From Caryophanales bacterium UBA4856 (GTDB lineage: Bacteria > Bacillota_I > Bacilli_A > RFN20 > CAG-288), in the NCBI GenBank assembly GCA_002399765.1, contig DHEG01000007.1, positions 5,963 through 13,725 on the forward strand: DNA of 7,763 bases, read 5' to 3'. A program made the translations under genes and the position numbers. Positions 1-5,137 of this stretch are shown here, one piece after another (positions within the stretch are counted from its first letter, which is position 1; each line of letters begins with the position of its first letter). The notes under the pieces were generated by a model. That model was not told the origin of the DNA. It ran no database searches and saw only the letters and a program-made list of their open reading frames with translations.

Positions 1-1
1 C

Positions 2-172
2 AACACCACCAAGATCATAATTTCCCAGCGCATCTCGTCCATCCAGGATGCCGATCAGATAGTGGTGATGAAAGAAGGACGGATAGATGCCGTCGGGACC
101 CATGAATGGCTGTTGCAGCACAACGACATCTACAAGGACATATACGAGTTCCAGACCAGGAAGGGAGCGTAA
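2..172 (+). CDS. ABC exporter subunit 1 (C-terminal end only, TM287-like)
   Basis: This is the last 56 codons of a gene that begins before the window. The visible part is the end of an ABC-transporter nucleotide-binding domain: a switch-loop region reading IIISQRISSIQDADQIVVM, then EGRIDAVGTHEWLL and a short tail. The usual switch-loop histidine (AHR) is glutamine here (SQR). In characterised heterodimeric exporters such as Thermotoga TM287/288, the TM287-type subunit carries this same Gln and helps form the non-hydrolysing (degenerate) ATP site. The stop codon TAA is one base before the ATG of the next gene, so the two are translationally coupled and very probably form one heterodimeric exporter in the membrane. 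The substrate cannot be read from the sequence. The family assignment is firm; the Walker motifs and membrane domain lie outside the window. Confidence 0.93.
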   Translation, partial: NTTKIIISQRISSIQDADQIVVMKEGRIDAVGTHEWLLQHNDIYKDIYEFQTRKGA

Positions 173-173
173 C

Positions 174-2084
174 ATGAAGAAAGATTTGGATAACGGCATG
201 GGCTCCGGCAAGGCCTTGTTCAGGCTCATCAGGCTTCTTTTCCATTACTATCCTGTCTATTTTCCCATAGTTATCGTTGGCATAATAATCAGTTCCTTGG
301 CGGGCCTTGGGGCCTCCGTGTTCCTTGAGTCCCTCATCGACGATTACATCGTCCCTGGTCTGACCGAGGGCTTAAATGCCGTCTATGGCGGAATCCTGAA
401 GACCATTGGGATAATGATCGTAATCTATGTCTTTGGCATTGTCGCCACCCTCGTCTATTCGATACTGAATGCGGTGATAACCCAAGGCATCCTCAAGCAT
501 CTTAGAGTCGACATGTTCGACAAGATGGAATCATTGCCCATAAAGTTCTTCGACACCCATTCCCATGGCGATATCATGAGCTGCTATACCAACGATACCG
601 ATGCCATAAGACAGTTGATCTCCCAAAGCATCCCGCAGTTTTGCGTCTCCTTGGTAACCGTTGTATCCCTATTTGTCTTCATGCTTTATTACAGCGTTTG
701 GCTCAGTTTGATTGTGGTTGTCTTCTCCTTGGCGATGGCCATAGTTTCAAAGACCGTCGGTGGTCGTAGTTCCTTCTATTTCCGTAAGCAGCAGGATTCC
801 ATCGGCAACAACGAAGGCTTTGTCGAGGAGATGGTCAAAGGCGAGAAAGTAGTAAAGGTCTTCTCCCATGAGACGCAAGCCGAGACCGATTATGGCAAGT
901 ACAACGACAACCTCTTCCATGTTGCCAGGAAGGCTGAACTATTCGCTTCATTGTTGATGCCTATCATGGCTAACCTAGGAAACATCATGTATGTCGCCGT
1001 TGCCTTCATTGGTGGAGCTTTGGCGGTAAACAATGTCACCAATTTCAGTCTAATCGGCATTAGGTTTTTGGAATTGGGCGTTATCGTGGTCTTCCTCACC
1101 ATGGCTCGCCAGTTCTCCGTTTCCATCAACCAGATAGCTTCCCAGACCAACTCGATTGTGATGGGCATTTCGGGTGCCAAGCGTATCTTTGGTCTCGTGG
1201 ATCAAGAGAGTGAGGTCGACAATGGCTATGTCACCTTGGCCCAGATAAAGAAGGACGACAAAGGCAATATAACCAAGACCAACGAACGTACTGGTATGTG
1301 GGCTTGGAAGCATCCTCATAAGGCCGATGGTTCCATCACCTATACTGAACTAAAAGGCGATATCCGGATGTTCGATGTCGACTTCGGCTATGTCTCCGGA
1401 CAGACCATCCTTCATCATGTGAGCCTATATGCCAAACCCGGTCAGAAGATTGCCTTTGTCGGTGCCACTGGTGCCGGCAAGACGACCATCACCAACTTGC
1501 TCAACCGGTTCTATGACATCGCTGATGGTAAGATCAGGTTCGATGGGATAAACATCAACAAGATCAAGAAAGCCGACCTTAGAAGATCCATAGGCATCGT
1601 CTTGCAGGATACCAATCTCTTTACCGGTACTATCAAGGACAACATTCGATATGGTCGCTTGGATGCAACCGACGAAGAGATTAAAGAGGCTGCCAAGATC
1701 GCCAATGCTGACCGTTTCATCAACAACCTTCCCCAGGGCTATGACACGATGCTAAACGAAGCCGGAACTGACTTATCACAAGGCGAACGTCAGCTTCTAT
1801 CCATCGCCAGGGCTGCGGTCGAGGATCCTCCGGTATTGATACTGGATGAGGCCACCTCATCGATTGATAGTCTTACTGAAGCCTTGGTCCAGAAAGGTAT
1901 GGATGGTCTTATGGAAGGCCGTACGACCTTCGCCATTGCCCACCGTCTATCCACTGTCAGGAACTCCAACGCCATAATCGTCTTGGACCACGGAACCATC
2001 ATGGAAAGAGGGACGCACGAGCAACTCTTGGCCAAGAAGGGTATCTACTATCAACTCTATACTGGCTCATTGGAGTTGGAATAG
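174..2084 (+). CDS. ABC exporter subunit 2 (TM288-like, fused membrane and ATPase domains)
   Basis: A complete 636-aa half-transporter of the multidrug/lipid exporter type. I start it at ATG 174, where AGGGAG lies just upstream and the previous gene stops one base away; the open frame extends further upstream only inside that gene. Residues ~20-335 form the six-helix transmembrane domain. An unusually long linker (~342-395, with GMWAWKHPHKADGS) precedes the ATPase domain. Visible motifs are Walker A GATGAGKT from residue 430 (Lys436), Q-loop Gln478, signature LSQGE 534-538, Walker B with Asp558 and catalytic Glu559, D-loop SSID, and switch His590. The signature has Gln where LSGGQ has its first Gly. 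TM288 shows the same change, matching the Gln switch loop of the partner, so one ATP site should be degenerate and one active. It probably acts as a heterodimer with the upstream gene, exporting an unknown hydrophobic compound. Confidence 0.96.
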   Translation: MKKDLDNGMGSGKALFRLIRLLFHYYPVYFPIVIVGIIISSLAGLGASVFLESLIDDYIVPGLTEGLNAVYGGILKTIGIMIVIYVFGIVATLVYSILNAVITQGILKHLRVDMFDKMESLPIKFFDTHSHGDIMSCYTNDTDAIRQLISQSIPQFCVSLVTVVSLFVFMLYYSVWLSLIVVVFSLAMAIVSKTVGGRSSFYFRKQQDSIGNNEGFVEEMVKGEKVVKVFSHETQAETDYGKYNDNLFHVARKAELFASLLMPIMANLGNIMYVAVAFIGGALAVNNVTNFSLIGIRFLELGVIVVFLTMARQFSVSINQIASQTNSIVMGISGAKRIFGLVDQESEVDNGYVTLAQIKKDDKGNITKTNERTGMWAWKHPHKADGSITYTELKGDIRMFDVDFGYVSGQTILHHVSLYAKPGQKIAFVGATGAGKTTITNLLNRFYDIADGKIRFDGININKIKKADLRRSIGIVLQDTNLFTGTIKDNIRYGRLDATDEEIKEAAKIANADRFINNLPQGYDTMLNEAGTDLSQGERQLLSIARAAVEDPPVLILDEATSSIDSLTEALVQKGMDGLMEGRTTFAIAHRLSTVRNSNAIIVLDHGTIMERGTHEQLLAKKGIYYQLYTGSLELE

Positions 2085-2112
2085 ACAAAAAGAGTAGTTT
2101 AAAATATCACTT

Positions 2113-2149
2113 AAAAAGAGCTAAGACATATATCGTCTTTGCCTTTTTA
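2113..2149 (+). terminator. intrinsic terminator after the ABC operon
   Basis: The arms GCTAAGAC (2120-2127) and GTCTTTGC (2135-2142) pair with one T-T mismatch around a 7-base loop, and CTTTTTAATTTT follows. It lies about 30 bases after the ABC stop codon. An A-run on the left side means it could also work leftwards, ending the glycosylase remnant on the minus strand. Assigned by eye, with no energy calculation. Confidence 0.7.
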
Positions 2150-2165
2150 ATTTTGTGAAAAAGAT

Positions 2166-2336
2166 TTATTGCCCTGCTTTTTCCCATAGATATAGTCCTG
2201 TAACACTGCCATAGGGCGAGAAGCTTTTCTTGTAACGCAGTAGCTGTTCGTTAGTTATCTTTCTATGGTGATAGAGACCCATCAGACCTTTTTGAACTGC
2301 CAAACCATCCAAGGGGAAGATATCTAGTCTATTAAG
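2166..2336 (-). pseudogene. C-terminal fragment of a DNA-3-methyladenine glycosylase (AlkA/HhH-GPD type)
   Basis: Reading leftwards from about 2336 to a TAA at 2166-2168 gives about 56 residues, including RLDIFPLDGLAVQKGLMGLY and, after a 22-residue gap, SPYGSVTGLYLWE. In the AlkA family (base-excision repair, removing alkylated purines) the corresponding C-terminal segment carries the catalytic-loop Asp in a D-x-FP-x-D-D-L-A-x-QKG context and ends in a W/S-PYRS-x-A-x-x-YLW motif. Both landmarks are recognisable. Pro-Tyr-Gly replaces the common Pro-Tyr/Trp-Arg. There is no start codon, and the helix-hairpin-helix and the N-terminal two thirds of a normal 200-290 aa enzyme are missing. The frame meets a stop immediately upstream, exactly where repeat copy A begins, which suggests that a rearrangement at that repeat cut the gene. 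It is almost certainly non-functional. Family call by motif memory. Confidence 0.72.
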
Positions 2337-2340
2337 ACAC

Positions 2341-2409
2341 AAAAATTGGCCTTATGGCCAATTGCTAAATCTCTGTTGTACCCGATGGGCATCAAAGATC
2401 AACGGCAAA
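2341..2409. repeat. repeat copy A: hairpin plus ACCCGATGGG block
   Basis: It begins with a perfect 8-bp hairpin, AATTGGCC (2344-2351), loop TTAT, GGCCAATT (2356-2363), with a T-run on the minus-strand side. After about 16 bases comes a block at 2380-2409 that matches 4745-4774 (copy B) at 26 of 30 positions, counted by hand, with no gaps. Past this point copy A runs straight into the toxin remnant, whereas copy B is followed by the antitoxin promoter region. It is the most diverged of the three related repeats in the window. The match at 2380-2409 is secure; the hairpin's relationship to those of copies B and C is by position and form, not by sequence. Confidence 0.6.
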
Positions 2410-2535
2410 AAGTTCTTGGATTGCTCCGCAAAAAGTAAATCAAAGTTCATTGTCAACAAAGACAAAGATGTATTGGGCCTGGGAAATTACACGGACATCA
2501 AAATAGTGAATTCAAGACCGTTTTGTGAAGAATGA
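2410..2535 (+). pseudogene. decayed C-terminus of a PIN-family toxin, paralogue of the toxin at 5134-5541
   Basis: The frame from AAG 2410 to TGA 2533-2535 gives 41 residues that align without gaps to residues 93-133 of the intact toxin at 5134-5541; 24 of 41 are identical by hand count. Shared landmarks are K-x-LDC near the start, FIV, DKD-x-L in the metal-binding acidic region, and IKIVN-x-R-x-FCE at the end. The N-terminal Asp-Thr-Asn motif, the middle of the domain and any antitoxin gene are missing, and there is no start codon. DNA similarity continues past the stop to roughly 2612, compared with 5542-5650, with gaps. This is a degraded duplicate of the downstream toxin locus. Confidence 0.82.
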
Positions 2536-2870
2536 TATTGGCAAGGGAAATTATTTCTTAGTCATTTACGGAATTAGACTCGGATTTGGCCTTAAAAAGT
2601 TTTAAATAACAAATTTAAGTCTTCCCCTTTGTCCCCGCCACTCAAAAACAAAAGTGTCGTAGGATCCGAGGAGATCAGCTCCGAATACGCTCCTCACCCT
2701 CTTTGCCATAGATTCCTCCACGGAAATGAATACGTGAGAATGGTTTGTAGGGGTTAGGAATCATGCTACGAACTATCGGCAAAGACACTTGGTATAGCTT
2801 ACAGTTGAAAGATTAGTGAGAAAGTTTTGAAGAATGCCGCTTTATTGAAACGTTTCTTTTCTAAAAAAGT
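2536..2870. other. mostly featureless gap with traces of paralogy
   Basis: To about 2612 this resembles the sequence after the intact toxin (AATTATTT-TTAG, then GGAA, then a GGATTTGG-CCTTAAAAAG block). Beyond that I see no recognisable gene. A perfect 10-bp palindrome GAAACGTTTC lies at 2847-2856, about 15 bases after the stop of the minus-strand membrane gene, but it has no loop and is not a convincing terminator. One doubtful short frame (2602-2709) is listed separately. Confidence 0.5.
2602..2709 (-). CDS. doubtful 35-aa ORF with a good ribosome-binding site
   Basis: On the minus strand, ATG at 2709 is preceded by GGAGG with a 5-base spacer (GGAGGAATCTATG), and the frame runs 35 codons to TAA 2602-2604. 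The product starts MAKRVRSVFGADLLGSYD, is basic with no membrane segment, and resembles nothing I recognise. The frame is open a further 17 codons upstream without a start, so this could equally be the tail of a decayed larger gene. A neighbouring frame upstream (about 2690-2800) is also open for some 40 codons, which would fit a frameshifted remnant. It is given only because the ribosome-binding site is well placed. Confidence 0.22.
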   Translation of the reverse strand: MAKRVRSVFGADLLGSYDTFVFEWRGQRGRLKFVI

Positions 2871-3413
2871 TCATTTATTGCTGTTTCTAATTTCCTTCCT
2901 CTTTTTGGAATCCGTTTCTATGATTTTCCTGTAGAAGGCATAATACACAAAAATAAGATTTGCTATATAAATTGGGAAAACTATTGTGAAGAAATATAAA
3001 GCGTTGACACTGGTGATTCCAACGGTTTTGCCATCTCGTTGTTCGATTTTGTAACTTGTTGTTAAAAACGCGCAAAGCGATGATCCCAGCCAAATTAGAA
3101 AGAAGTCGAGTGCGAAAAGAAAGACCCACTTAGGGCTTAAGAAAACTTCTTGCTTCCTGGTCAAATATATAAACCGTATTGCTATTGCGAAAAATAACAT
3201 GGAAATGAAAATGAAGAAAACGAAACCAATCCTACCCCATAGAGATTCAAAGTTAATACCGGTCAATTGGCCAAACAGTCCAGGGAGCAAAGAAAAAATG
3301 TTTAGGAAGAAAATATTCAATGTTAAAGATTCGCAGAATTTAAATGAGGATTCTTCCAATGCTTTATAGTTCAAAAATCTATGAGAGAACTTTTTACCCA
3401 TAGTAGTACTCAT
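2871..3413 (-). CDS. unrecognised protein with four predicted transmembrane helices
   Basis: A 180-aa integral membrane protein, if started at ATG 3413. Hydrophobic segments lie at about residues 29-51, 62-84, 96-119 and 137-161. The C-terminal tail is strongly basic and hydrophilic (about 164-180, with KKRKEIR), expected on the cytoplasmic side. There is no signature I can tie to a family. It is the last gene of a three-gene minus-strand unit, and its start lies inside the preceding 48-codon gene. ATG 3413 gives a 20-base overlap; ATG 3401 (MGKKFSH) would overlap by 8 bases and is equally possible. Neither has a strong Shine-Dalgarno, so translation probably depends on coupling. Upstream in-frame extension to a TTG at 3446 is open but unattractive. 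It could be an immunity- or permease-like partner of the exported protein, but that is inference from position only. Confidence 0.75.
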   Translation of the reverse strand: MSTTMGKKFSHRFLNYKALEESSFKFCESLTLNIFFLNIFSLLPGLFGQLTGINFESLWGRIGFVFFIFISMLFFAIAIRFIYLTRKQEVFLSPKWVFLFALDFFLIWLGSSLCAFLTTSYKIEQRDGKTVGITSVNALYFFTIVFPIYIANLIFVYYAFYRKIIETDSKKRKEIRNSNK

Positions 3414-3540
3414 CAATCCATTCCCAGTTAAATAAATTGTGAACAAGCCAACCTATGGCAAAGCCTTTATTGAAATATCCATAAACTATGATCCTTGCAA
3501 GAACGTAAACTATCAATAAGGCAAGAATACTGGTAATCAT
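3394..3540 (-). CDS. 48-aa single-pass membrane peptide between two larger genes
   Basis: ATG 3538-3540 follows the TAG of the upstream gene with one base between (TAG-T-ATG), and the frame ends at TAA 3394-3396 inside the start of the next gene. The product has one hydrophobic helix at residues 2-20 (ITSILALLIVYVLARIIVY). A conserved-looking aromatic tail follows: GYFNKGFAIGWLVHNLF, then NWEWIDEYYYG. The back-to-back spacing on both sides, with a 1-base gap upstream and an overlap downstream, is the main evidence that it is real. It also fills a gap of about 100 bp that would otherwise be empty inside a compact operon. I do not recognise the family. It could be a small membrane subunit, or a bacteriocin- or holin-like peptide; nothing in the sequence decides. 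Confidence 0.6.
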   Translation of the reverse strand: MITSILALLIVYVLARIIVYGYFNKGFAIGWLVHNLFNWEWIDEYYYG

Positions 3541-3541
3541 A

Positions 3542-4372
3542 CTAACTAATAATCATTCCTACCACACCAAAGGAACCACTTATAATCCCAATGAATTCGT
3601 TTATTATTCCTCCCAAATAATTAGATGCTATTCCAATCGTTGCCATATCAAAAGAAGGGTATATGTCGTATATGTTTTTACTTTGGTTAACAAACCAAGA
3701 AAAGAAATTAAATACGGCGATGCAGGCATCAGGAGTAAAACTAAGCCCTACAAAGGTAATCCCATCAATTGGGTTGTTTATATTCACTGTCGCCAAGGGT
3801 TCGTCATACGGCAAGGTGGGCATTTTTTCATCGTTAGACTGTTCGCTACTATTGTTATTTTCTTCCGATCCACCCCCTCCATCTCCATCGTAATATTCGA
3901 ATTGGTCTTTGCTAGATATACTCAAAATAGGTGAATAAGATGAAGCTTCTATATGGGAAGAATCTAGGGAAGAGTGTGAACTTGATTCTTTCGAAGGGAC
4001 AAATAAGTCTGTTAATAGATTTCGAAAAGAGGTTGAGCTTGTCTTGAAAGAATCAGTAGCATTCGAAAAAATATTTAAATAATAGAAATAATCGTCTTTT
4101 TGTTCAAGGTAAATTTTCAGGGCTTGGATTGTTTCCTCATCGACTAATTTGTTTGCATCGTTGTATTGCAAAAGGCTATTCTTTGCATAGACATCTGTAT
4201 TAATTGTTTCGTAATCTTTAAAATTTAACAAACTAGCCTGTTGCAGGACTACAGTTGCTTGATCCTCCAGTCGCTCAATATCACTTGCTCTTGCTACTCC
4301 GCTGACTGTACTGCTCACCAATGTGCTTAAGCACAGAACTAAGGTTACTATTGCCAAAACTAATTCCCTCAT
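3542..4372 (-). CDS. unrecognised exported protein with Ser/Asn-rich linker and hydrophobic C-terminus
   Basis: A 276-aa protein starting at ATG 4372; an in-frame TAA just upstream rules out a longer start, though no clear Shine-Dalgarno is visible. Residues 1-29 look like a signal peptide (MRELVLAIVTLVLCL..., with ARA before Ser30 as a plausible signal-peptidase I site). Residues 30-125 look helical and acidic. Residues 128-182 form a low-complexity Ser/Asn/Asp/Gly linker with a Gly4 run at 165-168. The C-terminal ~75 residues contain two hydrophobic stretches (about 204-228 and 242-276, with Gly-rich IGIASNYLGGIINEFIGII) that could insert into or associate with a membrane. It heads the unit with the 48-aa peptide and the 4-TM protein. 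An exported, membrane-active or envelope-bound role is inferred; no family was recognised. Confidence 0.78.
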   Translation of the reverse strand: MRELVLAIVTLVLCLSTLVSSTVSGVARASDIERLEDQATVVLQQASLLNFKDYETINTDVYAKNSLLQYNDANKLVDEETIQALKIYLEQKDDYFYYLNIFSNATDSFKTSSTSFRNLLTDLFVPSKESSSHSSLDSSHIEASSYSPILSISSKDQFEYYDGDGGGGSEENNNSSEQSNDEKMPTLPYDEPLATVNINNPIDGITFVGLSFTPDACIAVFNFFSWFVNQSKNIYDIYPSFDMATIGIASNYLGGIINEFIGIISGSFGVVGMIIS

Positions 4373-4477
4373 GCTTTTAAGAATGTTTTACCACACGAAT
4401 TTTAATAGAGGCTTCTGCTGTTTCCCCCAAAAAGATGAATACCTTTTAAGACTTTTAACCTTGTAATACAAAGAAAT

Positions 4478-4618
4478 ATGTGCGGTAGAAGTCTTTGGGA
4501 CTGAACAGACCCCCTTAGGAAGTCCTACGACATACAAAAGTTCATCTATAACCTGGACGACATTGAGAATTTGAGCCTCGACCAATTGGTGAATGAATAC
4601 ACGAATAAAACCGATTGA
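4478..4618 (+). pseudogene. fragment of an unrecognised + strand gene (C-terminal tail)
   Basis: Between a TGA at 4502-4504 and a TGA at 4616-4618 the + strand encodes 37 residues with a normal protein-like composition, including KSYDIQKFIYNLDDIENLSL and then DQLVNEYTNKTD. The same frame extends upstream through the TGA to an ATG at 4478. It reads like the acidic helical C-terminus of a larger protein whose body has been lost, interrupted by a nonsense codon. I cannot name the family. An overlapping 65-codon frame on the minus strand (4388-4585) has a less natural composition, and I take it as the shadow. The fragment ends about 58 bases before repeat copy B, so it is further debris beside a repeat. 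Confidence 0.35.
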
Positions 4619-4675
4619 TAAAAGAGGGATAAATTTAGCATAATAAGAATGCTCGTAATAAGGGCAATTTGAGAA

Positions 4676-4697
4676 ATTTGTACCTTATTTGTACCTT
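4676..4697. repeat. perfect tandem repeat, 2 x 11 bp (ATTTGTACCTT)
   Basis: Two exact copies of ATTTGTACCTT sit head to tail at 4676-4686 and 4687-4697, at the outer edge of repeat copy B. A decayed equivalent (ATTTGTATATC then TTTTTGTATACC) begins copy C at 5696. Short iterated sites of this kind beside a hairpin can be arm-type binding sites for a site-specific recombinase. No recombinase gene is present, so this is only a suggestion. Confidence 0.6.
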
Positions 4698-4705
4698 AAA
4701 AAGAA

Positions 4706-4730
4706 AAAGTTGGCATTTTAAGCCAACTTT
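4706..4730 (-). terminator. leftward intrinsic-terminator hairpin in repeat copy B
   Basis: A perfect 9-bp stem, AAAGTTGGC (4706-4714) and GCCAACTTT (4722-4730), with a 7-base loop. On the minus strand it is followed by TTCTTTTT. It has the form of an intrinsic terminator for leftward transcription, but no intact minus-strand gene ends just upstream of it, since the next one (5834-7597) has its own hairpin in copy C. It may therefore have been carried in with the repeat, or may insulate the toxin-antitoxin promoter. Confidence 0.6.
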
Positions 4731-4804
4731 CCCATGACTGGTGCACCCGATGGGTATCAAATACCAACAGCAAAATCTTGATTCCGTAATTATTTAAATA
4801 GTCT

Positions 4805-4832
4805 TTGTAATCCGCAGTCCTTATGTTAAACT
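4805..4832 (+). promoter_or_regulatory. candidate promoter for the toxin-antitoxin operon
   Basis: TTGTAA (4805-4810) and TAAACT (4827-4832) are separated by 16 bases. Each matches the vegetative -35 and -10 consensus at 4 of 6 positions, and the pair lies 38 bases before the antitoxin ATG. It is plausible, not proven. Confidence 0.35.
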
Positions 4833-4838
4833 TTATGT

Positions 4839-4853
4839 GTAAGATTTTCTTAC
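4839..4853. promoter_or_regulatory. candidate autoregulatory operator palindrome
   Basis: GTAAGA-TTT-TCTTAC is a perfect 6-bp inverted repeat with a 3-base spacer, between the candidate -10 element and the Shine-Dalgarno AAAGGAG of the antitoxin. AbrB-type antitoxins commonly repress their own operon by binding such sites as dimers, usually together with the toxin. Position and symmetry fit; binding is inferred. Confidence 0.5.
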
Positions 4854-4870
4854 TTTGAAAGGAGAAGAAA

Positions 4871-5137
4871 ATGTCCATAGAAATTTTGACCATATCTACC
4901 AAAGGGCAGGTGGTCCTGCCAAACGACATGCGTAAGGAACTGGCCCTAGGACCAGGAGACAAACTTGTCGCCTATTTTTCCAAGGAGGGAATAGTCCTAA
5001 AGAGGCTTGAGCTTCCCAGCCCTGCAGAGTTCGAGAATGAGGCAAAGAAGACAATGTCATTCGCTAAAGAGAGTGGGTTAACCCAGAAAGACCTAGAGCA
5101 GGCAATCAGCGAAGTAAGGAACGAAAAGAAAAGATGA
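4871..5137 (+). CDS. AbrB/SpoVT-type antitoxin of a type II toxin-antitoxin pair
   Basis: An 88-aa protein with a strong ribosome-binding site (AAAGGAG, 7 bases before ATG 4871). The N-terminal ~45 residues are a swapped-hairpin AbrB DNA-binding domain, recognisable from ISTKGQVVLPNDMRKELAL followed by GPGDKLVAYFSKEGIVLKR. The C-terminal half (about 50-88) is charged and helical (PAEFENEAKKTMSFAKESG... EVRNEKKR), the usual site where the antitoxin wraps and blocks its toxin. It overlaps the toxin gene by 4 bases (ATGA), giving coupled translation with antitoxin first. It should neutralise the downstream PIN RNase and repress their shared promoter, where a palindrome (4839-4853) is present. 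It looks intact. The pairing of AbrB-type antitoxins with COG1569-like PIN toxins is well known. Confidence 0.93.
   Translation: MSIEILTISTKGQVVLPNDMRKELALGPGDKLVAYFSKEGIVLKRLELPSPAEFENEAKKTMSFAKESGLTQKDLEQAISEVRNEKKR

Larger units (their letters stand above)
4676..4784. repeat. repeat copy B, left of the toxin-antitoxin pair
   Basis: The order is: 11-bp tandem sites, an A-rich run, a 9-bp hairpin (4706-4730), TGGTGCACC (4739-4747), then the ACCCGATGGG-TATCAAA block shared with copy A. The part up to 4747 matches copy C (5696-5769) in order and in most bases, and 4745-4774 matches copy A. Copies B and C are in the same orientation and bracket the antitoxin and toxin genes. On the minus strand the block also reads as a protein tail, including FDTHRVHQSWESWLK. 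The corresponding tail in copy A (FDAHRVQQRF) differs by substitutions without indels, so the repeat may derive partly from the end of a coding sequence. Confidence 0.65.

Noticed and set aside
87..173. 29-residue N-terminal extension of the second ABC subunit
   Set aside because: It lies inside the end of the first subunit gene in another frame. ATG 174 has the ribosome-binding site and gives the normal family length.
3663..3934. Two + strand frames of 76 and 83 codons
   Set aside because: They lie antisense to the Ser/Asn-rich part of the exported protein, where low-complexity codons keep the opposite strand open. They have no ribosome-binding sites.
4388..4585. 65-codon minus-strand frame ahead of the exported-protein gene
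   Set aside because: It overlaps the better-looking + strand remnant, lacks a ribosome-binding site at its start, and its translation looks like shadow composition.
4676..4697. CRISPR-like repeats
   Set aside because: There are only two adjacent 11-bp units without spacers, and no cas genes.
4739..4830. A complete tRNA gene on the minus strand
   Set aside because: Only the CGGGTGCACCA-like end is present. The T-stem does not pair properly (TGGTA against CCCAT), and no matching 5' acceptor strand, D-arm or anticodon arm can be found.
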